From: Roseibacterium elongatum DSM 19469
GTDB lineage: Bacteria; Pseudomonadota; Alphaproteobacteria; Rhodobacterales; Rhodobacteraceae
DNA: 64,000 nt
Assembly (NCBI RefSeq): GCF_000590925.1
Contig: NZ_CP004372.1
Location: forward strand, 2,585,001 to 2,649,000
Reading direction: 5' to 3'
Position 1 is the first letter of the stretch, and the number at the start of each line of letters is the position of its first letter. The translations under genes were made by a program, and so were the position numbers. The notes beneath the pieces are model-generated. The model was not told the DNA's origin and made no database searches. It worked only from the letters and a program-made list of their open reading frames with translations. Shown here one piece after another: positions 1 to 9,338 of the stretch.

Positions 1-1201
1 GAAATCGACGATCAGCGGCCCGCGGGCGTTTGGCAGGATCTCCCACAGCATGATGTACCACGGGCCTTCACCGCGGGTCTGGCCCGCGGCGACGTAATCG
101 CGCGTCTTGATGTCCAGCACGATGCCGCGAACGATGCGGAACACGGTGGGGCTGTTCACGAAGACCACCGAGACAAAGACGATCAGGATATTGCCGGGCA
201 TCGAGATGATGCCGAGCGGATCGGCATTGAAGGCCAGCCCGGAATACAGCCAGAAGCCGATGACCAGCGAAATGGCGATATAGGTCATCCGTTTCGCAGG
301 CTGCGTGTAGTAGCGCGAGTTGAACAGCACCACGAAGAACAGGATCGGGAACAGGAACAGAACCGCCGCCATGTAGGTGGGGATGCCGGCCGCCACGATC
401 TCGGGCGTCACCAGCAGGTAGAAGAGCAGGATCACCGGGAAGGCCAAGACGAGATTGGCGATGAAGGTCAGGATGGTGTCCAGCTTGCCGCCGAAATAGC
501 CGGCCGGCAGGCCCAGGGTGATACCGACCATGAAGGCGAACAGCGTCGCGGCCGGGGCGATCTTGAGCACTTCGCGCGCGCCCATGACCATGCGGCTGAA
601 CACGTCGCGGCCCACGGTTGTCACCGCCCAGAAGGTAGTACAGATAGGCCCCGTCATCGGGGCTGGGGACGGGCGTGCCCGGCACTTCGTTGCGCATCTG
701 GCTGATCACGTCGATCGGCCCGTAGGTGATGACCATGCCCGCGAAGATCGCGGTGAACATCCAGAACATCACGATGCCAAAGCCGATCATGCCGATCAGG
801 CTGTCGAACAGTTTGCCATAGAGGCCCAGCTTGCGCTTGAAGGCGATCGACACGGCGAAAAGCACGATCAGCGCGATCCAGACCGGCAGGAATTGCCGCG
901 CCATGGCGCCGATGACCCCCTGGTCCATCGGGTCGGACTGTACAAGGCCGCCGATGATGAACACCACGCAGCAGGCGAGGAACAGGAACACCGCGTATTT
1001 CATCGCCATAAGGGCGTAATCGACCGGGGTGCGGCTGACGGTCAGCGTGTGGTCGGGGTTGATCTGCACCTCGCCCGCGCGCAGCCCGGCAAGGGTGAGG
1101 GCGAAGTTCGACAGCATGCCGATGGCAAAAACCACCACCGCCGCCAGCATCAAGGGGTTCAGGATGGGGCCGAGCGCGCCAGTCCAGGTCAGAAGGTCCA
1201 T
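1..1201 (-). CDS. Peptide-type ABC transporter permease (OppC/DppC-like), 3' end outside window, frameshifted
   Basis: Inner-membrane permease of the binding-protein-dependent transporter encoded with the two genes upstream. After an unusually long N-terminal part (about 190 residues with several hydrophobic segments near 15-35, 68-90, 105-125 and 138-160) comes the family motif LLG-x-DNRGRDVFSR that precedes the transport domain. That motif is split: one extra base in the C run at 611-613 moves the frame, and the sequence downstream continues only in the other frame (RIVRGIVLDIKTRDYVAAG region, EAA-loop-like). The gene runs off the left edge. ATG at 1201 has a GGAGAG ribosome site; an in-frame GTG lies at 1207. 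It starts 12 bases after the oppB-like gene. The family is secure, the substrate is not. Confidence 0.85.
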
Positions 1202-1213
1202 GGGCACTCTCCC

Positions 1214-2299
1214 TTATGAGATGCGGATGCGCGGATTGAGGAAGACATAGCCGATATCCGAGATCAGCTGCGTCACCAGCACGACGAAAACCGCGACGAT
1301 CGAACAGGCCAGAAGCAGCTCGATATCGTTGTTCGAGGCCGCCTGCACCAGCGTCCAGCCAAAGCCGTTGTAGTTGAACAGGGTCTCGACGATCACGACA
1401 CCCGTCAGCAGCCACGGGAATTGCAGCATGATGACCGTGAAGGGCGCGATCAGCGCATTCCTGAGCGCATGTTTCAGCACGATGTTGCGAAAGCTCACGC
1501 CCTTCAGCCGGGCGGTGCGGATGTATTGGGCGGTCATCACCTCGGCCATCGAGGCACGCGTCATCCGCGCGATGTAGCCCATGCCGTAAAGGGCGATGGT
1601 CATCACCGGCAGGGTGAAGTTCCAGAAGGTTATCCCCTCCATCGCCGAACGGGCCGAGCCCAGGAACAGCGTGCGTCCCTCGATCCAGCCCATCTCGGAC
1701 AGCCACGGCGACAGGCCCGTGGTGGACGAGGCCAGCAGCACGATGAAGATCACCCCCGAGACATATTCCGGCGTCGCGGTCGAGGCGATCGAGACGGTCG
1801 ACAGGGATCGGTCCATGCGCGACCCCTCTCGCATGCCCGCCAGCACGCCAATGATCAGCGCCGCGGGCACCATCACCGCAAAGGCCCAGAACATGAGCTT
1901 GCCGGTCAGCGCCAGGCGTCCGCCGATGATGTTGGACACCTCGTCATCGGACACTGTCGAATAGCCAAGGTCACCCTGCAGCAGCCCGCAGAAGGTGGGC
2001 GCGATGTCGGCCGGCGTGTCGCTGTCGATGCAGCGCCCGGTGATCTCACCCTCGGGGCCCTCGCGCGTCCAGCCCGGAACGACGCCCAGCCATTCGCCAT
2101 AACGCAGGATCAAGGGGCCGCCATAACCGTTTCGATCCAGCCAGCTGGCGACCTCGGCATCGGTCATGCGCGCGTTGCCCTGGGTTTTCGCCAGCTTTTC
2201 GAGGTTGGGGTAGAGGTTCGTGAGAAAGAACACCACGAAGGTCAGGCAGATCGCCGTCAAAACCATCACGCCGAACCGGCGGAGAATGAAGAGTCCCAT
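1214..2299 (-). CDS. Peptide-type ABC transporter permease (OppB/DppB-like)
   Basis: 361-residue inner-membrane permease, partner of the OppC-like gene that follows it. It begins with the family hallmark MGLFILRRFGVMVLTAI, a first membrane helix followed by a long periplasmic loop (residues about 32-125), then five more hydrophobic segments. The EAA-type coupling motif is visible near 255-285 (EVMTAQYIRTARLKGVSF), and the C-terminus ends DIGYVFLNPRIRIS, as in DppB-like proteins. The periplasmic loop is longer than usual and contains two cysteines. It lies in one operon with the binding protein (upstream, 159-base gap holding a strong hairpin) and the OppC-like permease. No ATPase genes are visible; they would lie beyond the left edge. 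Confidence 0.92.
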   Translation of the reverse strand: MGLFILRRFGVMVLTAICLTFVVFFLTNLYPNLEKLAKTQGNARMTDAEVASWLDRNGYGGPLILRYGEWLGVVPGWTREGPEGEITGRCIDSDTPADIAPTFCGLLQGDLGYSTVSDDEVSNIIGGRLALTGKLMFWAFAVMVPAALIIGVLAGMREGSRMDRSLSTVSIASTATPEYVSGVIFIVLLASSTTGLSPWLSEMGWIEGRTLFLGSARSAMEGITFWNFTLPVMTIALYGMGYIARMTRASMAEVMTAQYIRTARLKGVSFRNIVLKHALRNALIAPFTVIMLQFPWLLTGVVIVETLFNYNGFGWTLVQAASNNDIELLLACSIVAVFVVLVTQLISDIGYVFLNPRIRIS

Positions 2300-2414
2300 G
2301 TCTATCCCTGTCTGTACGGGTCGCGCCGCGTGCGGCCGCGCCCCCGATGGCCGGGCCTCTTGTCGGTGAGGGCCCTTTTGATCTGGATGGGTCCCGCCGG
2401 GACTGGCAGGGGAA

Positions 2415-2444
2415 CCGGGGCGAGGCCGTCATGGCCCGCCCCGG
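2415..2444 (-). other. Strong stem-loop between binding-protein and permease genes
   Basis: An inverted repeat with outer arms CCGGGGCG/CGCCCCGG and inner arms GGCC/GGCC around a five-base loop sits just after the binding-protein stop codon. There is no T run, so it is not a classical terminator. In many ABC importer operons such a hairpin protects the 3' end of the abundant binding-protein message or partly attenuates readthrough to the permeases; that role here is inference. Confidence 0.45.
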
Positions 2445-2458
2445 CAGGTGTCACGAGA

Positions 2459-4102
2459 TCAGGCTTCGACGCCCAGGTAGTGGACGTTGATCTCGAACTT
2501 GGGATGCATGTCGGCGTTGATGACCTCGGCCTTGTGGTGCCGGAAGAGCGAGCGCCAGTAGGGCTGCAGCGTCACCGCGTCCTCCTGCAGGATGCTTTCG
2601 AGCTGCGCCATCACCTCGCTGCGGGCCTCGGCATCCAGGATACCGTTGGCCTGATCCAGCAAAGCGTCGAATTCCGGGTTGGAATAGCCGAATTCATTCC
2701 ACGCCACGCCCGAGCGGTAGGCGAGGTTGTGGATGATCACGCCCAGTTCGCGGTGGTTCCAGTTGGTCGAGCTGAACGGATAGGTCGTCCAGTCGTTCCA
2801 GAAGGTCGAGCCGGGAATGACGGTCCGTTCCACGTTGAAGCCGGCGTCGCGCAACTGCGCCGCGACGGCGTCGGTCGTGTTGCGGCGATAGTCGTCGTCG
2901 ATCGACACGATCTCGAACACGTGGTCGGCATGCCCGGATTCCTGCAGCATGGCATTGGCCGCATCGGGGTCGACCGTCAGCGGCGGCAGTTCGGCATATT
3001 CGGGATGGATCGGGCAGACATGGTGATGTTCGCCCAAGGTGCCCTGACCGTTGATGCCGAGATCGAGGCAGACCTGCGGGTCGACCGCCAGCTGGATCGC
3101 CTTGCGCACCATCGGGTTGTCATAGGGCGCAGTGTTCTGGTTGGGGCGGATGACCACGGTGGCCGCGGTCGTCACCTCGGACTGGGTCCAGCCGATGGCG
3201 GCGAACAGATCGACGAACTCGCCCACGGTCTCGTAGGTCATGTCGAATTCATCGGCTTCGGCGGCGGCGAACCATGCGGCGGGATCCTGGCCCAGGTCGA
3301 CGAAGATCACCTCGTCCAGATAGGCCTCGCCCCAGTAGTCGTGATCGGGGTTCTTCTCCAGCCGCGCCTGCACGCCGACCTCGTAATCGGTGATGCGGTA
3401 GGCGCCCGTGCCCACGCCGTGATCCAGCGGGTTGGTGCCGATCAGGTCGCGGTGCTGCACGGCCGACGGGTAGTCGGCGATACCGGGCACCAGGGTGATG
3501 TCGGGGGCAGGGTAGTTGATGCGCACCGTCAGCGGATCGACCACCTCGATCGCGCCGTCGCGGGCCACGCCGGTATCAGGGTCGACCAGACCGCCCATGC
3601 GCGCGGCCATCGAGTTGCCTTCGACGGTCGAGTCGCACCAGCCGATGAAGTTCGCGGCCACGTCCTCGGCGGTGAAATCGTCACCGTTGTTCCACTTGAC
3701 GCCCTCGCGCAGGCGCAGCGTGTACTGGGTGGCGTCCTCGTTGGCCTCCCAGCTGTCCAGAAGGACACCGCTGAACGAGCCATCGGCATTGTATTCGATC
3801 AGATATTCCAGGATGCCGCGGCTGACATTGGCCATTTGCGACCAGTCATAGGTGCGCGGGTCCTTCAGGGCGCGCACCTCCATCTGAATGCGCAGGCTAC
3901 CGCCCATCGGCGGCGTGGCGCGCATGGTTTCGGCGGCGGCGGGTGTGGCGCCGATCATCGAATAGGCGGCGGCGGCGGTGACCCCAAGGGCGGTCGAGCG
4001 CACGAGGAATTCACGTCGGCTGAGTTTGCCGTCCTTGTATTCCCGGGCGTACATCTCGGCCACCGGATGCGAGGCAAGGCCCTGTGTCTGGGTTTTCGTC
4101 AT
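2459..4102 (-). CDS. Peptide/oligosaccharide-type ABC transporter substrate-binding protein, Tat-exported
   Basis: 547-residue periplasmic binding protein of the SBP_bac_5 (DppA/OppA) family. The N-terminus has a twin-arginine signal: SRREFLV at residues 28-34 followed by a hydrophobic stretch ending TPAAAE near 57, so it should be exported folded by Tat. Family signatures include the LRIQMEV strand at mature start, LREGVKWNNGDDFTAEDV (about 137-154) and the C-terminal domain around WNDWTTYPFS. First gene of an operon with two permeases. Substrate cannot be read from sequence. The ATG at 4102 is well placed; the 280 bases upstream, before the end of the AraC gene, should hold the promoter. 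The long open frame on the opposite strand is a GC-driven shadow. Confidence 0.93.
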   Translation of the reverse strand: MTKTQTQGLASHPVAEMYAREYKDGKLSRREFLVRSTALGVTAAAAYSMIGATPAAAETMRATPPMGGSLRIQMEVRALKDPRTYDWSQMANVSRGILEYLIEYNADGSFSGVLLDSWEANEDATQYTLRLREGVKWNNGDDFTAEDVAANFIGWCDSTVEGNSMAARMGGLVDPDTGVARDGAIEVVDPLTVRINYPAPDITLVPGIADYPSAVQHRDLIGTNPLDHGVGTGAYRITDYEVGVQARLEKNPDHDYWGEAYLDEVIFVDLGQDPAAWFAAAEADEFDMTYETVGEFVDLFAAIGWTQSEVTTAATVVIRPNQNTAPYDNPMVRKAIQLAVDPQVCLDLGINGQGTLGEHHHVCPIHPEYAELPPLTVDPDAANAMLQESGHADHVFEIVSIDDDYRRNTTDAVAAQLRDAGFNVERTVIPGSTFWNDWTTYPFSSTNWNHRELGVIIHNLAYRSGVAWNEFGYSNPEFDALLDQANGILDAEARSEVMAQLESILQEDAVTLQPYWRSLFRHHKAEVINADMHPKFEINVHYLGVEA

Positions 4103-4381
4103 CTATGTCGTCTCCCTGTGACATGTCGTGTTTTCTTGTTTTGGGCCTCGTGACCGCAGGGTGCGGTGCGTCCGCGGGATAGACCTGTGCGGACTGCGTA
4201 CGCGAGACCAACGATACCATATCGCCATTGGCGCCCGGAGTCGCCCCAGCGTCAACGGTAAGTCGCGACCAGTAATTGTCCAATTGCGACATCATTATCG
4301 AAGAAAAACGACATCTCCCCCGAGCGCAACCCGATTCTGCGCAGCAGCACGGGCGCGGCGGCCTGTCTGGTCGGAGATGGT

Positions 4382-5188
4382 TCAGGCGCGTCGCGCCGGC
4401 GATCGGAAATCCGAAGGGGTCTGTCCGGTCGCCTGTGAAAAGGCGCGGGTGAAATAGGCCGCCGAGGAAAACCCGAGATGTTCGGCGATCTCGCGGGCCG
4501 GCATGTCGGTGCTCATCAGCAGGCGTCGGGCCTCGGACATGATCCGTTCGACCAACAGGGCATGGGCCGGACGCCCCGAAGCTTCGCGACACACACGGCT
4601 GAGATGGGTCGGGGTCACCTGCAGTTGCGCCGCGTAGTCGGCCACGCCGCGCCCGGTGCGGAACTGGGCCTCCATCCGCTCGGCGAACAATTCGGCCAGC
4701 CGGTGGCTTTTCTCGCGCAGGACGCTGCCTTCCTGCCGCGTCAATTCGCGCGCGATCCAGACCGAGATCAGCAGTGAATAGGCTGTCAGGGCGCGCTCCA
4801 TCGCCGGGGCCTGGGCGGCGATTTCGCGTTCGATCTTTTCCAGATGGCTGGTCAGGCTGCCCTGCGCCTCGATATTCGAGACGCGCAGGTGCAGCGCCCC
4901 CTCGGGCAGGCCGAGGCTGTCATCGGGCGGAAGGCCCAGTTCCAGGCCCTGGGTCTGCGCCGGCAATTCCAGCGCCAGTTGCGCGCGCGCCGGAACGAAG
5001 ATCGCGGTGTTGGGGCCGTAGCCGCGCGTGATGCCGTTGACGGTGATGCGCCCCTGGCCGCGCGTGATCCAGTACAGCCGGTTTCTGGGGCTGGAATGCA
5101 GAAGCTCCAGCTTCCAGGCCCCCTGCATCCTGAGTTTGCCCAGGGACAGGACCGAGTGAACGAGCGGACGGCGGGTGGTTTCGAACAT
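4382..5188 (-). CDS. AraC-family transcriptional regulator
   Basis: 268-residue DNA-binding protein. The N-terminal half looks like a cupin-type sensor (GQGRITVNGITRGYGPNTAIFVPA near 45-70) and the C-terminal about 100 residues form the double helix-turn-helix of AraC/XylS proteins, with REIAEHLGFSSAAYFTRAF and a following TGQTPSDFR. The open frame extends upstream, but MFETTRRP at 5188 is the sensible start because the upstream extension overlaps the region before miaA's end and has no signature. It is upstream of, and on the same strand as, the peptide ABC operon, 279 bases away, so it is a candidate regulator of that operon; this is positional inference only. Confidence 0.88.
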   Translation of the reverse strand: MFETTRRPLVHSVLSLGKLRMQGAWKLELLHSSPRNRLYWITRGQGRITVNGITRGYGPNTAIFVPARAQLALELPAQTQGLELGLPPDDSLGLPEGALHLRVSNIEAQGSLTSHLEKIEREIAAQAPAMERALTAYSLLISVWIARELTRQEGSVLREKSHRLAELFAERMEAQFRTGRGVADYAAQLQVTPTHLSRVCREASGRPAHALLVERIMSEARRLLMSTDMPAREIAEHLGFSSAAYFTRAFSQATGQTPSDFRSPARRA

Positions 5189-5244
5189 GTGCGCAACGCT
5201 ACTCTTCTCTGAGGCGAGCGCAAGCGGGATGGCCGCGCGCCCGG

Positions 5245-6166
5245 TCAGGGTCGGCGGATCTTTTCCCAATGCCCCATGCGCGCCCTGAACCAGGTGCGCT
5301 GGCGCTTGGCGTATTGGCGGCTGGCGATGATGGCGGCCTCGCGCGCGGCATCGAGGGTCATCTCACCGCGCAGATGGGCGATCAGGTCCGGCGCGCCGAT
5401 GGCCTTGCGCGCGCCCCCGGCCGTGTCCCAGCGATGCAGGTTGGCGCGCGCTTCCTCCAGCGCACCGGCGGCAAGCATCGCGTCGAAACGCTGCGCGATC
5501 CGCGCGTTCAGCCAGTCACGATCGGCCTCGACGACAAAGGCGCGTGTGCGATCGAGCGGCAGCAGGGGCGGTGGCGTGGCGTCCTGCCACCGGCTCGAGG
5601 GCCGTACCCGTGGCCGCGCCAGACCCTCCCAGCCCGCGCTGCACGCGGGCGCGGTTGGCCCTGTCGATCCTGGCGGCAAGCACCGGATCGACCCGGTCGA
5701 GATCGGCCAGCAGCGCGTCATGGGACATGGCATCGGCCTCGGCCCGCACCTCGGGCGGCACGGGCGGGATCTCGGCCAGCCCCTCGGTCAGGGCACGGAA
5801 ATAGAGGCCGGTTCCCCCAACGATCACCGGGCGCCGGTCGCCCGACAGCACCGGGCGCAGGTCGCGCAACCACTGCCCGACGGAATACTCGGCCCCGAAC
5901 GGGACATGCCCGTAAAGGGCGTGGGGCAGGGCGGCCTCTTCTGCCGCACTGGGGCGCGCTGTCAGAACGCGCCATCCGTCATAGACCTGCAAGGCATCGG
6001 CATTCACGATCATCCCGCCGCGGTCGGACACGATGCGGGCGGCCAGGGCCGACTTGCCCGAGGCCGTCGGCCCGGCAATCAGAACCGGCAGATCAGGGGG
6101 CAGGTCGTCGAGTGTCACCAATGGATCACGCAGCCATCCGAATGTGTCGCCGGCGCGGGTGCGCAA
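5245..6166 (-). CDS. miaA: tRNA dimethylallyltransferase MiaA (frameshifted as read)
   Basis: MiaA adds the dimethylallyl group to N6 of A37 in tRNAs reading UNN codons. The P-loop GPTASGKS (residues 32-39), [17 protein letters not shown] and [14 protein letters not shown] are present in the first frame; [11 protein letters not shown] and the C-terminus are in another. The break at 5592-5635 needs four separate one-base insertions to be removed (near 5592, 5614, 5625 and 5634); then the stretch reads [20 protein letters not shown], exactly what the family has there. Four errors in 45 bases of a conserved gene suggest bad consensus. Start ATG 6166; a GTG near 6118 close to the P-loop domain is an alternative. 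Divergent from pyrH across 95 bases. Confidence 0.88.
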
Positions 6167-6261
6167 GGCGTTGAACCGGGCCCGGTTTTAGACCATGTTG
6201 CGGCGAACTCAACCAAAGCCGTCTTACCGCCGACCCTGCGTCGCAACAGGAACCTGCCCTC

Positions 6262-7032
6262 ATGCCCGAAACCCCGTCCGACATGCCCGCCGACGACGCG
6301 CGTCCCATCGAACGCACGGTCGATCCGCTTTATGGCCGTGTGATGCTCAAGATTTCGGGCGAGGCGCTGATGGGGGACCAGGGGTTCGGCCTGCATCCGC
6401 CCACGGTCGAGCGCATCGCGCGCGAGGTCAAGTCGGTGCGCGATCTGGGCGTCGAGATCTGCATGGTGATCGGGGGCGGAAACATCTTTCGAGGGCTGCA
6501 GGGCAGCGCGCAGGGGATGGAGCGGACGACCGCCGATTACATGGGCATGCTGGCCACGGTGATGAACGCGCTGGCGATGCAATCGGCGTTGGAATCGATG
6601 GGCGTCTTTACCCGCGTGATCAGCGCCATTCCCATGGACCAGGTCTGCGAGCCCTATATCCGCCGCCGCGCCGTGCGGCATCTCGAAAAGAAGCGTGTGG
6701 TGATCTTCGCCGCGGGCACCGGCAACCCGTATTTCACCACCGACACCGCCGCCACCCTGCGCGCCAACGAAATGAAATGCGAGGCGATTTTCAAGGGGAC
6801 CAAGGTGGACGGCGTCTATGACAAGGACCCGAAAAAGCACGCAGATGCCAAGCGCTACGAGACGGTCACCTATGACGAGGTGCTGGCCCAGCATCTGGGC
6901 GTGATGGATGCCTCGGCCATCGCGCTGGCGCGCGAGAACGACATGCCGATCATCGTCTTCAGCCTGGACGAACCCGGCGGCTTCCGCGGCATCCTGGCGG
7001 GCGAGGGGACCTATACCCGCGTCGCAGACTGA
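6262..7032 (+). CDS. pyrH: UMP kinase
   Basis: 256-residue cytoplasmic kinase that phosphorylates UMP to UDP in pyrimidine synthesis; homohexameric amino-acid-kinase fold. Visible signatures: [15 protein letters not shown] near 29-43, the glycine-rich [10 protein letters not shown] near 70-79, [15 protein letters not shown] near 151-165 and [13 protein letters not shown] near 178-190. The N-terminus carries about 25 extra residues before the core, common in alphaproteobacteria. First gene of the long envelope/translation cluster; frr follows after 108 bases. In many relatives rpsB-tsf precede pyrH, but here miaA is divergent upstream. Confidence 0.98.
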   Translation: MPETPSDMPADDARPIERTVDPLYGRVMLKISGEALMGDQGFGLHPPTVERIAREVKSVRDLGVEICMVIGGGNIFRGLQGSAQGMERTTADYMGMLATVMNALAMQSALESMGVFTRVISAIPMDQVCEPYIRRRAVRHLEKKRVVIFAAGTGNPYFTTDTAATLRANEMKCEAIFKGTKVDGVYDKDPKKHADAKRYETVTYDEVLAQHLGVMDASAIALARENDMPIIVFSLDEPGGFRGILAGEGTYTRVAD

Positions 7033-7140
7033 TCGGGACGGCGCGCACGCGGCGGATGCCGTCGAATCGAGTTCTGGAAACTTGCCGCGCGCCGCGTTAT
7101 CACCACGCACGACAAGCCTGAATAGGAGTGGGCAGAAAAC

Positions 7141-7710
7141 ATGGCCGAGGATGAAATCGAGATCGATACCGATGACCTGCAGCGCCGCATGGATGGCGCG
7201 CTGGCGTCCTTGAGGACGGAATTCGCGTCTCTGCGCACGGGGCGGGCCTCGGCCCAGATGCTGGACCCGGTCATGGTGGAGGCCTATGGCCAGCCCACCC
7301 CGATCAACCAGGTGGGCACGGTCAATGTGCCCGAGCCGCGGATGGTCACCATCAACGTCTGGGACAAGTCGATGGTGGGCAAGGTCGAAAAGGCGATCCG
7401 CGAAAGCGGCCTCGGCATCAACCCGCAGCTCAACGGCACCATCATCATGCTGCCCATCCCCGAGCTGAACGAGGAACGCCGCCGCGAACTGACCAAGGTG
7501 GCCGCGCAATATGCCGAACATGCCCGTGTCGCCATCCGCAACGTGCGGCGCGATGGCATGGACCAGATCAAGAAGGCCAAGGCACAAGGCCACATGTCCG
7601 AGGACGACCAGAAACTCTGGGAAGCCGAGGTGCAGGAGATGACGGACGCCCATATCGCTCGTGTCGACGACGCGCTCGAGCACAAGCAGAAAGAAATCAT
7701 GCAGGTATGA
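7141..7710 (+). CDS. frr: Ribosome recycling factor
   Basis: 189-residue factor that, with EF-G, splits the post-termination ribosome. Length is typical (about 185). Signatures: [20 protein letters not shown] (about 24-43), PLNQ-like [17 protein letters not shown], and the helical hairpin [21 protein letters not shown] (about 120-140). The start ATG follows AGGAGTGGG at a good distance. Placed between pyrH and uppS as in most proteobacteria. Confidence 0.98.
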   Translation: MAEDEIEIDTDDLQRRMDGALASLRTEFASLRTGRASAQMLDPVMVEAYGQPTPINQVGTVNVPEPRMVTINVWDKSMVGKVEKAIRESGLGINPQLNGTIIMLPIPELNEERRRELTKVAAQYAEHARVAIRNVRRDGMDQIKKAKAQGHMSEDDQKLWEAEVQEMTDAHIARVDDALEHKQKEIMQV

Positions 7711-7821
7711 TGCGGGGCGCGCGGGCCCTGCGCGCATCGCGCGGCCCGTGGTCCAAGGCGCCGGATGGCTTCGTGCGGGCCGGCTTTTCTTTAAGGTCCA
7801 CATGAAGAACGGAATTTTGAC

Positions 7822-8532
7822 ATGACGCAGAAGACACCCACGCATGTGGCCATCATCATGGACGGCAACGGCCGATGGGCTCAGACACGCGGCCGTCCGC
7901 GACTGGTCGGCCACCATGCCGGGGCGCGCCGGGTCAAGGAAATCGTCCGCGCCTGTCCCGATCTGGGGGTGGATTACCTGACCGTCTTCGCCTTCTCGAC
8001 CGAGAACTGGAAACGCACCCAGACCGAGGTCGCGGGCCTGATGAAGCTGTTCAAGCGCTATATCCGGCGCGAGGCGCGTGCGCTCTTCGAGGAAAATGTG
8101 CGCGTGCGCTTCATCGGCGACCGGGTGCGGCTGGAGCCGGCGCTTGTCGATCTGATGGACGGGCTGGAGTTGATGACCGCGGGCAACACCGGCATCAATC
8201 TGACCATCGCGCTGAATTACGGCGGGCGGGACGAGGTGACGCGCGCCGCGCGGCGCCTGGCCAACGATGTGAAGCTGGGCAAGCTCGATCCGCGCAACAT
8301 CTGCGACGAGACCTTTCCGCGCTATCTCGACACCCATGTCCTGCCAGATCCCGACCTGGTGATCCGCACATCGGGCGAGGCGCGGATCTCGAACTTCCTG
8401 CTGTGGCAGTCGGCCTATTCGGAATACGAATTCATCGACACGCTCTGGCCCGATTTCACCCCCGAGGTGTTCGCCGAAGTGCTGGAAAGGTTCGGCACGC
8501 GCGAGCGTCGCTTCGGCGCGGTTCCGGTCTGA
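7822..8532 (+). CDS. uppS: Isoprenyl transferase (undecaprenyl diphosphate synthase)
   Basis: 236-residue cis-prenyltransferase that builds the C55 lipid carrier for peptidoglycan and O-antigen from FPP and IPP. The N-terminal IIMDGNGRWAQ (residues 11-21) supplies the catalytic Asp and pyrophosphate-binding site; FAFSTENWKR follows near 57-66, and the C-terminal substrate motif RTSGEARISNFLLWQ is near 186-200. Length typical. cdsA starts 7 bases after the stop, so translation of the two is likely linked. Confidence 0.97.
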   Translation: MTQKTPTHVAIIMDGNGRWAQTRGRPRLVGHHAGARRVKEIVRACPDLGVDYLTVFAFSTENWKRTQTEVAGLMKLFKRYIRREARALFEENVRVRFIGDRVRLEPALVDLMDGLELMTAGNTGINLTIALNYGGRDEVTRAARRLANDVKLGKLDPRNICDETFPRYLDTHVLPDPDLVIRTSGEARISNFLLWQSAYSEYEFIDTLWPDFTPEVFAEVLERFGTRERRFGAVPV

Positions 8533-8539
8533 GGCGCGC

Positions 8540-9336
8540 ATGGCGCTGTCGCGCGACAGTTTTTCGGATCTGCTGACGCGGTTGCTGACGGGCATCGTGC
8601 TGGCCGCGGTGGGTTTGGGGGCCGTCTGGGCCGGGCATCCTTGGTTCAGCCTGCTGGTCGTGGCGGTCGTGGCGACGCTGATCTGGGAACTGGCCCGCAT
8701 GCTCGAGGCCGGCGCCAAGCGCGCCTTGATTCTGGGCGCACTGGCCGGGGCGCTTTTGCTCGCGGCCAAGTTCCTGCCCGTCGGACTTGCGCTGCCGTTG
8801 CTGATGCTGGCGGGCATTTCGGGGATTGCGGTGCTGGATCGCAACCGCACGCTGTTCGTCATCCTGACAGTGCTGATCATGCTGGCCAGTTTCGGCCTGA
8901 TGTTTCACCGCGACGAATTTGGCGTGACCTGGATGCTGTGGCTGGTGCTGGTGGTCGCGGTGACCGACATCTTCGGCTATTTCGCCGGGCGCGTTTTCGG
9001 CGGGCCGAAGTTCTGGCCGCGTGTGAGCCCCAAGAAAACTTGGTCCGGCACGATCGCGGGATGGGTCGGCGCCGGCGGGATCGGCGCCATCTTCATGGCG
9101 GTGACGGGCGCTGGCCTGGAACTGATCGGCGTTTCGGTCGCATTGAGCATGGCCAGCCGATGGGCGATATCGCCGAGTCGGCTGTCAAGCGACGTGCCGG
9201 CGTCAAGGACAGCTCGTCGCTCCTGCCCGGCCATGGCGGGTTGTGGGACCGGTTCGACGGTATGCTGGGGGCGGCGCTGGTGCTGCTGGTGGTCGAAAGC
9301 CTGACCGAGTTTCCGCCCATGCCCGGAGTGATGTGA
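8540..9336 (+). CDS. cdsA: Phosphatidate cytidylyltransferase CdsA (frameshifted as read)
   Basis: Multi-span inner-membrane enzyme making CDP-diacylglycerol from phosphatidate and CTP. Hydrophobic helices fill residues 10-130; then [25 protein letters not shown] in one frame. The family signature [18 protein letters not shown] and the end [15 protein letters not shown] lie in a second frame. One base is missing around 9156-9160 (the family expects SMASQMGDIAES where the sequence reads out of frame). Since cdsA is essential, an assembly error is the likely cause. The reconstructed protein is about 265 residues, normal for the family. Its stop is two bases before the dxr start. Confidence 0.93.
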
Positions 9337-9338
9337 GC

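Noticed and set aside
1421..4153. A 910-codon open frame on the plus strand opposite the peptide transporter genes (similar long antisense frames at 6115-8880, 9093-11189, 12214-14811 and 19535-22483)
   Set aside because: These are mirror frames of GC-rich coding regions, with low-complexity Arg/Gly/His-rich products and no ribosome sites or family motifs; the opposite strand carries clear conserved genes.
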